Shown piece by piece: positions 28,216 through 36,411 of a stretch of DNA of 64,000 nt (positions within the stretch are counted from its first letter, which is position 1; every line of letters begins with the position of its first letter). The stretch lies in the NCBI GenBank assembly GCA_003216155.1, contig QCJH01000006.1:1-64000 (forward strand). Direction: 5' to 3'. The notes beneath the pieces are model-generated. The model was not told the origin of the DNA. It worked only from the letters and a program-made list of their open reading frames with translations, and did not search any database. Both the position numbers and the translations under genes were made by a program. The DNA comes from Prochlorococcus sp. AG-409-A19 (GTDB lineage: Bacteria > Cyanobacteriota > Cyanobacteriia > PCC-6307 > Cyanobiaceae).

Positions 28216-28941
28216 ATGAGTGAGGTATCCCCATCAACTTCTGAAGTTACAAAGCCACCTAGGCTTTTGCTTATTGATGATGAGCCAGGGATGCGTGCGG
28301 CTGTTCAAGCTTATTTAGAGGATGAGGGGTTTGAAGTGACTATTGCGGTGGATGGAGAAGATGGCTGGGAAAAAGCTCAAAAGATGATTCCAGACCTTGT
28401 AATAAGCGATGTAATGATGCCTCGATGTGATGGATATGGTTTTTTAAAACGTTTACGTGAAGATGAGCGTTTGGCTGGCACCCCTGTCATTTTTCTCACG
28501 GCTAAGGGGATGACTGTTGATCGAACTCAGGGTTATCAGGCAGGAGTGGATGATTACATTCCCAAACCTTTTGATCCTGATGAGTTGGTTGCTCGAGTTA
28601 AGAATGTAGTCAGTCGACAGGACAGATTATTGGCAGAGGCAGCTCGTTTCGCAGATGCTGATGTAGGTCAGATGGCGCGTCAAATAACTGAGATTCGATC
28701 TATGCTTGCTCAAGCTGATGCAGTGCCAGCAAGAGAAGTTCAGCTTCATAATTTTACTCCAAGAGAAGCAAGTGTTCTTCAACTTGTTGCTGAAGGATTA
28801 ATGAATAAGGAAATAGCGAGGCAGTTAGAAACTTCGATTAGAAATGTTGAAAAGTATGTAAGTCGCTTATTCGCCAAAACAGGAACATCAAGCCGTACAG
28901 AACTGGTTAGATATGCATTGGAGAATAATTTAGTGACTTAA
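28216..28941 (+). CDS. NarL/LuxR-type response regulator (Ycf29/Rre1-like)
   Basis: This 241-residue protein has an N-terminal receiver domain with LLIDDEPGM acidic pocket, the phospho-acceptor Asp65 in LVISDVMMP, VIFLTAKG and DDYIPKPFDPDEL. A short linker with an Ala/Glu-rich helix leads to a C-terminal LuxR HTH domain (FTPREASVLQLVAEGLMNKEIARQLETSIRNVEKYVSRLFAKTG). This layout matches the cyanobacterial and plastid Ycf29/Rre1 regulators; assignment to that group is from layout and memory of the family. No histidine kinase gene is next to it. Confidence 0.85.
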   Translation: MSEVSPSTSEVTKPPRLLLIDDEPGMRAAVQAYLEDEGFEVTIAVDGEDGWEKAQKMIPDLVISDVMMPRCDGYGFLKRLREDERLAGTPVIFLTAKGMTVDRTQGYQAGVDDYIPKPFDPDELVARVKNVVSRQDRLLAEAARFADADVGQMARQITEIRSMLAQADAVPAREVQLHNFTPREASVLQLVAEGLMNKEIARQLETSIRNVEKYVSRLFAKTGTSSRTELVRYALENNLVT

Positions 28942-28945
28942 TTCT

Positions 28946-29986
28946 TTGAGTAATTTTAATTCCAGCTCTCACTCACTTTGGCTACCGGCAACTTTTAATC
29001 AGGGATGGACTTATACAAAAGTAGTAAAAGCAAAGGATGCTGGCAAGGGAATTGTTGAATGGTTAACCATTTATTTTAAGCATTCTTCATTTGATGTTTG
29101 GGAAAAGCGCTTAGCAGATGAGCAGATATTGCTCAATGATGAGAAATTAGTTTTTCATCAGACGCTTAGAGCTGGTGACAAGATTGCATGGATAAGACCT
29201 CCTTGGATTGAGGCTTCTGTCCCATCAAAATATGAGACCATTTTTGATAATGGAGATTTAAAGGTGATTAATAAGCCTTCAGGGTTACCTGTTTTGCCAG
29301 GAGGAGGCTTCCTTGACCATACTCTAATAGGTTTTTTGAATGCTGAATATCGATCTTGCAAGAAGAACTTAATACCCAAGCCAATTCATCGATTAGGACG
29401 TTGCACTTCCGGAGTACTACTTTGTGCAAGAAAGGCTTCAACTCGCGCTAAAATTTCAAGTCTTCTTCGCAGGAGTAAATCTAAAGAGACTAACTTTAAG
29501 AAAATTTATAGAGCGCTTGCTCGTAAAAATGTAGGTTTAGAGTTAAATAGAACTTTTGAATTGAATATTCCAATTGTGGAGGTATCACATCCATTGTTGG
29601 GCAGATTGTGGAGCGCACCAAGCTTGCTTGTAAAGCATGATCTTTCTTTGAATAGGCCTCGAGAATATGAATCTCTTACTAGGATAAAATTAATTGAAAG
29701 TAGAAAAGAAGCAGACCTTTTAGAGATTGCTCTTATTACAGGAAGACCTCATCAGATTCGGATTCATTTAGCTGCTATTGGTACTCCCTTAATTGGGGAC
29801 CCATTGTATTTAGAAGACCACCATTTGGCAGAAACTTCTACTCCAGGGGATGGAGGGTATTTGTTACATGCTCAAAAATATGGTCCAATAGAAATAGATT
29901 GTCTGGATCTTTCTTTTTCCGCTGAACCTCCAGATGAATTGTTGACGAAGGAAGAACGCATGAGTAAATCTGTTCGAGTTGAATAA
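28946..29986 (+). CDS. RluA-family pseudouridine synthase homologue lacking the catalytic Asp
   Basis: This 346-residue protein has a divergent S4-like N-terminal region (about residues 33-85) followed by an RluA-type synthase fold with INKPSGLPVLPGGGF, PIHRLGRCTSGVLLCAR and ITGRPHQIRIHLAAIGTPLIGDPLY. The catalytic motif of the family is HRLDxxTSG; here residue 151 is Gly (GGA codon), so the nucleophilic Asp is missing. Similar HRLGRxTSG sequences occur, as I recall, in plant chloroplast and cyanobacterial homologues, so this is likely an inherited subfamily trait. A TTG at 28946 is the apparent start, 4 bp after the response regulator. Confidence 0.82.
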   Translation: MSNFNSSSHSLWLPATFNQGWTYTKVVKAKDAGKGIVEWLTIYFKHSSFDVWEKRLADEQILLNDEKLVFHQTLRAGDKIAWIRPPWIEASVPSKYETIFDNGDLKVINKPSGLPVLPGGGFLDHTLIGFLNAEYRSCKKNLIPKPIHRLGRCTSGVLLCARKASTRAKISSLLRRSKSKETNFKKIYRALARKNVGLELNRTFELNIPIVEVSHPLLGRLWSAPSLLVKHDLSLNRPREYESLTRIKLIESRKEADLLEIALITGRPHQIRIHLAAIGTPLIGDPLYLEDHHLAETSTPGDGGYLLHAQKYGPIEIDCLDLSFSAEPPDELLTKEERMSKSVRVE

Positions 29987-30043
29987 AGAGTTTGGCGATA
30001 TAAATTCTGAGCAGAATGTATATTTTAAGAGTGGGGACAAGTA

Positions 30044-30760
30044 TTACTTGGTTTTCTGGAATTCAATTAGCTGTGAAAAATAGAAGGGAGCTTTGTTTAA
30101 TTTCCGCCTAACTGCTTCGAAGCCGCATTCTTTTGCTGCTGCAATAATACCTTTCTCGCGCAGGGTATATGCACGTGTTGTTTTACTTGCACCTGGAAAG
30201 AATTGCCCGATTTTTTTTAGTATCGCCAATAGAGGTGTATAAGGGGCAAAGCTTACAACTAATTTCTTTTCTGATAGTGAACAAAGGTGCCGAACCATTT
30301 CTTCGGCTGCCTTTTGTGGATAATGAATGAATACATCTAGACAGATAACTGTATGGTATGAACCTTGAAGACTTTCTAGGTCAGAAGTCTGAAAAATCAG
30401 ACGATTTAAATCTAAGCCTGATGCTTCGGCGCGGCGTTTTGTTTCTGTAATCATTGCCTCTGAAATATCACTCGCTGTAATCGATTCAGCACCCATTTGA
30501 GCCAGTGGAATGCAAAGGCTGCCAACTCCGCATCCAGCATCACAGAAATTAATCTTGTTCAAATCGCCACTTTCTTGCAGCCAAGTGAGTACATCATCAA
30601 CAGTTTTCTGATGGCCAATGCGTATGTTCCTTTGAACTTTATTGACTTCGTCACTATTGCTATAGATACGATTCCAACGATCAAAACCCATTCCATTAAA
30701 GTATTTTGCCACTGTTGCCTTCTCATTTTTTTTGAGATCTTGTAGTTTTTCAATGGTCAT
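30044..30760 (-). CDS. chlM: Magnesium-protoporphyrin IX O-methyltransferase
   Basis: This 238-residue SAM methyltransferase starts with EKATVAKYFNGMGFDRWNRIYSN and has the SAM-binding loop CDAGCGVGSLCIPLAQMGA and VICLDVFIHYP, all typical of ChlM. It methylates the C13 propionate of Mg-protoporphyrin IX in chlorophyll synthesis. It is convergent with the pseudouridine-synthase homologue and sits 34 bp downstream of nagA on the same strand. Confidence 0.95.
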   Translation of the reverse strand: MTIEKLQDLKKNEKATVAKYFNGMGFDRWNRIYSNSDEVNKVQRNIRIGHQKTVDDVLTWLQESGDLNKINFCDAGCGVGSLCIPLAQMGAESITASDISEAMITETKRRAEASGLDLNRLIFQTSDLESLQGSYHTVICLDVFIHYPQKAAEEMVRHLCSLSEKKLVVSFAPYTPLLAILKKIGQFFPGASKTTRAYTLREKGIIAAAKECGFEAVRRKLNKAPFYFSQLIEFQKTK

Positions 30761-30794
30761 GGACTAGTTGATTGTTGATTGTTAGCTAGAAATA

Positions 30795-31955
30795 CTAACC
30801 AGCATGTTGCCAGTTGAGCTCGCTACCATTTGTCTTTTCTTGCCATCTCAGCATCTTTAGTAGTGATTTCCCTAAAAGATGTTCGTGAGTATCTTTTTTT
30901 TGCGTGATAACACTTCTAGGAGCAACGGTTGCTGACCATATAGCTGCTTCAGGATGTCCACTCCAATGGGCCAGTCTCTTACATCCTTCTAAAAGAGGCA
31001 AAGTTCCTCCTACTAACGTTCCATCCTCAAGGTAGCAAGTATCTCCTTGGATTTTGATTGTTCGTTTGTCCCAATGGTATTTGTCTAAATGGAGCCCATA
31101 GGGTGCGATTGCATCACTTACCAGGACTAATTGCTTAGGGGCAAGTTTTTGTAGAAGGACTGCCATCGATGGCGAAACATGCTTTCCATCAGCTATTAAT
31201 CCCATCGCAATGTCGTGATTTAAGAAAGCTTGAGCAATAGGGCCAGGGTTTCTGTGATGCAGACCTGGCATTGCATTGAAAGTATGTGTCAGCATTCGGA
31301 CTCCAAGCGTGAAGGCAGTTTTGCAAGTTTGAGCATCAGCTTCTGTATGACCTATGCAAGCAACTATTCCCAAATCTTTGAGCCTTGTAATCACGTCAAA
31401 AGAGTTTGGGAGTTCTGGGGCGATTGTCATTAGGCTGATTTCTTTCTCAAATCCGGCAATTCGCTCATTAAGTGCTTTTAAGCTTGGTTTGCAGATGTCT
31501 CTTAAGGGGTGGGCCCCACGGCGGGCAGGAGTAATGAAGGGACCTTCAAGATGCGCTCCAAGTAGTTCAGAACTTTTTGAACATTTTTGTTGCCGAGCTT
31601 TGTTTAAAATCGAAAGTGTTTTTCTAAGAGAAAGCACATTACAGCTGACAATTGTCGGACAGATCGCTTCAACTCCATCGGCCCAGAGCTTTTTTAGTAA
31701 TTCCATCAAAGTTGGAATATCAGATGAGTTGAGTTCTGGGAAAGCAATGCCTAAACCTCCATTGATTTGAAGATCTATACCCATAGGACTTAGCCAGTTC
31801 CCCTGCCAGTCCTCTGCATCTGCATCTGTAGTTTGTCGCTTCATTGGGCTAATCCTTCGTATTCTTTCCTCTTGATCGAGTTGAATTGTCCAGAGCTTGC
31901 CTGTCTTTTCGTGGCCTAATGGTCTTGGTAGACGAACATTGGTTATCCGACGCAT
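30795..31955 (-). CDS. nagA: N-acetylglucosamine-6-phosphate deacetylase-like amidohydrolase
   Basis: This 386-residue amidohydrolase has the NagA signatures GIDLQINGGLG, AHLEGPFITPARRGAH with the metal-binding Glu, GHTEADAQTC, LTHTFNAMPGLHHRNPG, GLIADGKHVSP, LVSDAIAPYG with the catalytic Asp, and LVGGTLPLLEGC. It would deacetylate GlcNAc-6-phosphate from recycled wall sugar. No GlcNAc transporter, kinase or nagB lies nearby, so its role here is inferred from family only. Confidence 0.88.
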   Translation of the reverse strand: MRRITNVRLPRPLGHEKTGKLWTIQLDQEERIRRISPMKRQTTDADAEDWQGNWLSPMGIDLQINGGLGIAFPELNSSDIPTLMELLKKLWADGVEAICPTIVSCNVLSLRKTLSILNKARQQKCSKSSELLGAHLEGPFITPARRGAHPLRDICKPSLKALNERIAGFEKEISLMTIAPELPNSFDVITRLKDLGIVACIGHTEADAQTCKTAFTLGVRMLTHTFNAMPGLHHRNPGPIAQAFLNHDIAMGLIADGKHVSPSMAVLLQKLAPKQLVLVSDAIAPYGLHLDKYHWDKRTIKIQGDTCYLEDGTLVGGTLPLLEGCKRLAHWSGHPEAAIWSATVAPRSVITQKKDTHEHLLGKSLLKMLRWQEKTNGSELNWQHAG

Positions 31956-32012
31956 GAGAAGCAGGCATGAATTAAATAGTGCGGGACCATTGCAGTCTCG
32001 TCATTATTAATA

Positions 32013-32570
32013 GTGACCTCTGAAGTTAAATACGTGCATATTTCAGAAGCTGAATTGACGCCGCTTGTTGCGATTGTCATGGGTAGTGACTCTGATTTGC
32101 CCACGCTTAAGCCAGCTGTAAGTCTTTTAGAGAAATTTGCAATAGCTCATGAGGTGCGTATTCTTTCTGCCCACCGTACCCCTTTGGAAATGGTTGATTT
32201 TGCTCAGCATGCGGAGCAAAGAGGACTAAAGGTAATTATTGCTGGAGCAGGTGGAGCTGCCCATTTGCCTGGCATGGTTGCGTCTCTTACCTCTCTTCCA
32301 GTAATAGGTGTTCCTGTTAAGAGTAAGTCACTTTCAGGATTAGATTCAATGTATTCGATTGTGCAAATGCCTGGTGGGATACCGGTGGCCACAGTTGCGA
32401 TTGATGGAGCTTTAAATGCAAGTTTATTAGCAAGTCAGATCTTGGCTTTGTCGAATACCGTATTAGCAGATAAGTTACATATTTATAGACAGGAACTTCG
32501 CAAAGAAGTGGTGACTAAAGATTCAAGGCTGGTCCAAGTGGGAGCCATAAATTATTTGGAAAAAATGTGA
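32013..32570 (+). CDS. purE: N5-carboxyaminoimidazole ribonucleotide mutase
   Basis: This 185-residue protein shows the class I PurE signatures IVMGSDSDLPTLKPA, RILSAHRTP, IIAGAGGAAHLPGMVASLT, and YSIVQMPGGIPVATVAI. It rearranges N5-CAIR to CAIR in purine synthesis. The start is a GTG at 32013 (no in-frame ATG before the conserved core), giving about 20 extra residues before LVAIVMGSDSD. Length and motifs are otherwise standard. It is divergent from nagA and convergent with cysC. Confidence 0.94.
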   Translation: MTSEVKYVHISEAELTPLVAIVMGSDSDLPTLKPAVSLLEKFAIAHEVRILSAHRTPLEMVDFAQHAEQRGLKVIIAGAGGAAHLPGMVASLTSLPVIGVPVKSKSLSGLDSMYSIVQMPGGIPVATVAIDGALNASLLASQILALSNTVLADKLHIYRQELRKEVVTKDSRLVQVGAINYLEKM

Positions 32571-32581
32571 AAAATTCATTA

Positions 32582-33217
32582 TTAATTAACAGGAATTATT
32601 TTAAACTCAATTAGTTTCTCAACTACTATTTGTACACAACTATCTAAATTTTTGAGGCCGGTATCTACTTTTATATCAGGAGATTCGGGCGCCTCATATG
32701 GGCTGGAAATCCCTGTAAAGTCTTTTATTTGTCCCGCTCTAGCTTTTGCATATAAACCTTTCGTATCACGTTGTTCGCAGATACCTAAATTTGCTGCACA
32801 GTAGATTTCAATAAAATCATTTGTTTCAACAAGGGCCTTTGCCTTTTGTCTATCAGCTTTAAAGGGAGAAACAAATGCAGTTAGTACAATAACTCCAGCA
32901 TCTAGAAAGAGCTTTGATACTTCTCCTATTCTTCTGATATTTTCCTCTCTATCTTTATTAGAGAAACCAAGATCCTTGCAAAGTCCATGACGAATATTAT
33001 CTCCATCGAGAACATAGGTTGCCAACCCTTTCTGAAATAGGGCTTCATTTACGGCGTTTGCCAAAGTGCTTTTCCCAGAACCGGATAGACCAGTGAACCA
33101 AAGGATTGCACTTTGATGCCCTCGCTGTTGTGCACGAGCTATGCGATTCACCGATGCTTGGTGCCAAACAATATTCGTGGCTTTTGATTCAGGTCCTTCT
33201 TGAGAGGTATTAGTCAT
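32582..33217 (-). CDS. cysC: Adenylylsulfate kinase
   Basis: This 211-residue P-loop kinase has Walker [10 protein letters not shown] near residue 43, [34 protein letters not shown], and [32 protein letters not shown], all characteristic of APS kinase. It phosphorylates APS to PAPS, used for sulfate assimilation or sulfotransferases. No sulfate adenylyltransferase or reductase gene is beside it. It lies 11 bp from the 3' end of purE (convergent). Confidence 0.95.
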   Translation of the reverse strand: MTNTSQEGPESKATNIVWHQASVNRIARAQQRGHQSAILWFTGLSGSGKSTLANAVNEALFQKGLATYVLDGDNIRHGLCKDLGFSNKDREENIRRIGEVSKLFLDAGVIVLTAFVSPFKADRQKAKALVETNDFIEIYCAANLGICEQRDTKGLYAKARAGQIKDFTGISSPYEAPESPDIKVDTGLKNLDSCVQIVVEKLIEFKIIPVN

Positions 33218-33278
33218 TGCAGGGTGGCATTTCTAAGCTGTCATTCTCCATGCTTACGTATCCCTTAATCATTTGGAT

Positions 33279-33602
33279 TCATCCTCCTGATTGTTTTGGG
33301 CTAAAGCCTTGTTTCTTTAGTAGGTCTATAGCAGCGTTTACTTGGTCCCCTTGTAACTCAAGACAATCATCCTTAATCGTTCCACCAGTACCACAGTGGC
33401 TTTTTAGTGCTTTCAGTAGTTGGCGAGCCTCATTATTAGCTAGTTCCAGACCTCTAATTACTGTGACTGTCTTACCTTTCTTCCCGCTACGTGTTTTATG
33501 AACACGCACTTGATGATCTGCATTTTTTTTTACAGAACATGTTTCTTCCGTTCTGAGGGATGCGCTGGAGTCATGAAATTCGAGCCAGTTTCTTTTGGGC
33601 AT
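33279..33602 (-). CDS. SUI1/eIF1-like translation factor (YciH family)
   Basis: This 107-residue protein has the SUI1-domain core VRVHKTRSGKKGKTVTVIRGLE, LLKALKSHCGTGGTIKDDCLELQGDQ and LLKKQGFSPK, typical of bacterial YciH proteins, which resemble eIF1 and are thought to act on start-codon fidelity or stress-time translation. The first ~30 residues are polar and non-conserved. It lies upstream of cysC on the same strand and is divergent from trpB. Confidence 0.9.
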   Translation of the reverse strand: MPKRNWLEFHDSSASLRTEETCSVKKNADHQVRVHKTRSGKKGKTVTVIRGLELANNEARQLLKALKSHCGTGGTIKDDCLELQGDQVNAAIDLLKKQGFSPKQSGG

Positions 33603-33646
33603 TGCTTTAATTCTTAGTCTGGTGTTCTACCTTCCGCTTTCTTCCT

Positions 33647-34897
33647 GTGACAAGCATTCTTTCAAGCCAGCCAAAGGATGATGACCTCGCAGAGAGTGTT
33701 CGCCCGTCTGCGCTTGGTCGCTTTGGGAGGTACGGCGGTCAATATGTTCCTGAGACATTAATGCCTGCCTTGTTGGAATTGGAGGAGGCAGCTGCAGAGG
33801 CTTGGCGTGATTCACGATTCGTCAATGAGTTAAAAAAACTCCTTAGCTCTTATGTTGGTCGGGCTACTCCTCTTTATGAAGCTGAACGTCTTACAGCTCA
33901 TTTTTCACGTTCAGGGGGCGGCCCAAGAATTTGGTTGAAAAGAGAAGATCTAAATCACACAGGTGCTCATAAGATCAACAATGCTCTAGGCCAAGCACTT
34001 TTGGCTTTGAGAATGGGTAAGAAGAGGATCATTGCTGAAACAGGAGCAGGCCAGCATGGTGTAGCAACTGCCACCGTTTGTGCACGCTTTGGATTGGAGT
34101 GTGTGATTTACATGGGTGCAGAGGACATGCGAAGACAATCATTGAATGTTTTTCGTATGAGATTGCTAGGAGCTTCTGTGCAGGCTGTAACGGCTGGTAC
34201 GGCAACACTTAAAGATGCAACGAGTGAGGCAATTCGTGATTGGGTTACCAATGTCGAGACGACTCATTACATTCTTGGTTCAGTTGCTGGTCCTCATCCA
34301 TATCCCATGTTGGTGAGGGATTTTCATGCCGTGATTGGTCAAGAAACACGTCAACAATGTAAAGAGGCCTTTGGCAGGTTGCCTGATGTTCTTGTGGCTT
34401 GTGTTGGGGGAGGATCTAATGCGATGGGATTATTCCATCCCTTTGTCAAGGAAACTTCAGTACGTATGATTGGTGTAGAGGCAGCAGGAGAGGGTATTGA
34501 GACCGGTAGACATGCAGCCACAATTACTCAAGGTCGTTCTGGTGTTTTGCATGGTGCAATGAGTCTTCTATTGCAAGATCAAGAGGGACAGGTAATGGAG
34601 GCTCATTCAATTAGTGCAGGTCTGGATTATCCAGGGGTTGGACCTGAGCACAGCTACTTACGTGAGATAGGTAGAGCTGAATATGTAGCTGTTTCGGATC
34701 AGCAAGCATTAGAAGCTTTGCAGTTAGTTAGCGAGCAGGAGGGAATCATCCCTGCTCTTGAAACTGCTCATGCATTCGCTTGGTTGGCAAACTTGTGTCC
34801 CACTTTGAATGCAGGAACTGAAGTAGTGGTTAATTGTTCAGGTCGTGGTGATAAAGATGTGAATACTGTTGCGGAGAAATTAGGTAGTCAGTTTTGA
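33647..34897 (+). CDS. trpB: Tryptophan synthase beta subunit
   Basis: This 416-residue PLP enzyme has [19 protein letters not shown], the PLP-lysine motif [15 protein letters not shown] (Lys109), [42 protein letters not shown], and [13 protein letters not shown]. It condenses indole and serine to tryptophan. It begins with GTG at 33647, and the N-terminal ~20 residues are an extension typical of cyanobacterial TrpB. trpA is not adjacent. The gene ends 3 bp before the 3' end of hrcA. Confidence 0.97.
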   Translation: MTSILSSQPKDDDLAESVRPSALGRFGRYGGQYVPETLMPALLELEEAAAEAWRDSRFVNELKKLLSSYVGRATPLYEAERLTAHFSRSGGGPRIWLKREDLNHTGAHKINNALGQALLALRMGKKRIIAETGAGQHGVATATVCARFGLECVIYMGAEDMRRQSLNVFRMRLLGASVQAVTAGTATLKDATSEAIRDWVTNVETTHYILGSVAGPHPYPMLVRDFHAVIGQETRQQCKEAFGRLPDVLVACVGGGSNAMGLFHPFVKETSVRMIGVEAAGEGIETGRHAATITQGRSGVLHGAMSLLLQDQEGQVMEAHSISAGLDYPGVGPEHSYLREIGRAEYVAVSDQQALEALQLVSEQEGIIPALETAHAFAWLANLCPTLNAGTEVVVNCSGRGDKDVNTVAEKLGSQF

Positions 34898-34900
34898 GCC

Positions 34901-35917
34901 TTAATACAAAAGTCTTTCTAAGTGATGAGCAATTGTTTTTACTGCGGCCATTGCTGTTGAGTAAGCCATCCTCATTGGACCTATTAGGGCAACGTGACCA
35001 AGACCGTCATTCTCTGTCCGATATGCTGCCTCGACAACAGAGCATTCCACCAGTTCGGTTTGAGGATGTTCTGCACCGATCCAAACACCGTTAATTTGCT
35101 TTTTGTCTTTTGGGACGATAGCTGTTGGCTCTCGATCCATAAGTTCTAACAAAGGTCGAAAACTATTACTTTCGTTGAATTCTGGCTGTGATAGCAGTCT
35201 TGACATCCCATGGAAGACCGCATTCTCTTCAGTAATTGATTGCGCTTCGCTATGACTTTGAATTGCCCTTCGTATTACAGAACCACTGAGATGTAATTGG
35301 GGTGGAAGAGCAGACCAGTCAAGGCAGCCATTGCCAGATTGAATAAGTTGGTTGCGAATCCAAACTTCCATTGCCTTAAGTTCTCTTTTGTCGTCATTAG
35401 GAAGTCGAAGGTTTAGATGGCTGGCTTTATTAGAGTTGTCTACCAGCATGACTAATAGTCGATTACCACTTGGTACTAATCGAATCTCCTGCAAAGTTGA
35501 TTTTTTATTGGCGGGTCTTGTAATTAAGCTCATGAGACCAGTGAAATCAGTCAATCGTTTAGCCAATTGCAAAAGGAGATCATCTAAGGCAGCCCATCTC
35601 AGGCTGAGGTTGGTCAATTCGCTTTCTAAATAATGCACTGCAGATCCTGGGGGGGGCAGAAGGCAGTTGACATAATGTCGATATCCTTGAGGACTTGGGA
35701 TACGCCCTGCTGAAGTATGAGGTTGAGTAAGTAGCCCTCTTTGCTCAAGCACTCCCATGGCAGAACGAATTGTTGCTGCACTGGCATTTAGGTCAAAACG
35801 TTGAACAAGAGTCTTGCTACTAACTGGCTCGATAGTGTCCACGTAGTGATGAACCGTGGCTTTGAGTACTTCTTGTTGTCTTGAGGACAGGGTCTCCAAT
35901 TCTTTGGAGTAGATCAC
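34901..35917 (-). CDS. hrcA: Heat-inducible transcription repressor HrcA
   Basis: This 338-residue repressor has the N-terminal winged helix SSRQQEVLKATVHHYVDTIEPVSSKTLVQRF, then AATIRSAMGVLEQRGLLTQPHTSAGRIPSPQGYRHYV, and the C-terminal GLGHVALIGPMRMAYSTAMAAV typical of HrcA. It normally binds CIRCE operators to repress groESL and other chaperone genes. I found no CIRCE element in this window, so targets are elsewhere. It starts with GTG at 35917. Confidence 0.95.
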   Translation of the reverse strand: MIYSKELETLSSRQQEVLKATVHHYVDTIEPVSSKTLVQRFDLNASAATIRSAMGVLEQRGLLTQPHTSAGRIPSPQGYRHYVNCLLPPPGSAVHYLESELTNLSLRWAALDDLLLQLAKRLTDFTGLMSLITRPANKKSTLQEIRLVPSGNRLLVMLVDNSNKASHLNLRLPNDDKRELKAMEVWIRNQLIQSGNGCLDWSALPPQLHLSGSVIRRAIQSHSEAQSITEENAVFHGMSRLLSQPEFNESNSFRPLLELMDREPTAIVPKDKKQINGVWIGAEHPQTELVECSVVEAAYRTENDGLGHVALIGPMRMAYSTAMAAVKTIAHHLERLLY

Positions 35918-35980
35918 TATATTTTATTGGGTTTCGGACTTCTTTCAGTTCTGTGTGACGAACCTTTTTATGGGATTGAT

Positions 35981-36334
35981 TTAGTAGCGAGGCACGCTTG
36001 GATCAACTTTCATGCTCCAAGCATCAATTCCTCCTTCTAGATTCCAGACTTCAAGTCCCCAGTTTTGCTCAAGTAGCCAGGTACCAAAATGCCAACTTCG
36101 AATTCCAGCGTGGCAAAGTATCACTAAAGGCTGTTTTTTTTGAAGTTGACTTTGAATGGTCTTGATCCAAATTGAGGATTTACTAAGGGGAAGATGAAAA
36201 ACCACTTCGGGGAAAGGGGCTATTGCTAATTCATTTTCTTCTCTTACATCTATCAATACTGGCTTCTGCTGATCTTTTACTAGCCAGTCTCGCAAAGCTT
36301 CTGGCGAGATATTCTTTGGGATGCTTTCAGTCAT
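35981..36334 (-). CDS. Rhodanese-domain protein
   Basis: This 117-residue single-domain rhodanese has VLIDVREENELAIAPFPEVVFHLPLS, the active-site loop CHAGIRSWHFGTWLLE (Cys about residue 76), and the closing WNLEGGIDAWS. It may move sulfur or act as a phosphatase-like domain. The physiological partner is unknown. Its ATG start lies inside a 12-bp tandem duplication. It is downstream of hrcA's start region on the same strand with a 63-bp gap. Confidence 0.88.
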   Translation of the reverse strand: MTESIPKNISPEALRDWLVKDQQKPVLIDVREENELAIAPFPEVVFHLPLSKSSIWIKTIQSQLQKKQPLVILCHAGIRSWHFGTWLLEQNWGLEVWNLEGGIDAWSMKVDPSVPRY

Positions 36335-36343
36335 GCTTTCAGT
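36321..36343. repeat. Tandem 11-bp repeat spanning the rhodanese start codon
   Basis: ATGCTTTCAGT is present at 36321-36331 and again at 36333-36343, separated by one C. On the minus strand this places the same 11 bases on both sides of the ATG start (36334-36332). It looks like a recent slippage duplication. Confidence 0.85.
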
Positions 36344-36411
36344 TTGATTCGTTTTTGGGCAAACTAAGGCCTTTAGATAGATATGTTTTAGGACCTCATG
36401 TCATTGGATAA

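Noticed and set aside
34901..35980. CIRCE operator near hrcA
   Set aside because: No TTAGCACTC-N9-GAGTGCTAA pattern was seen in the window.
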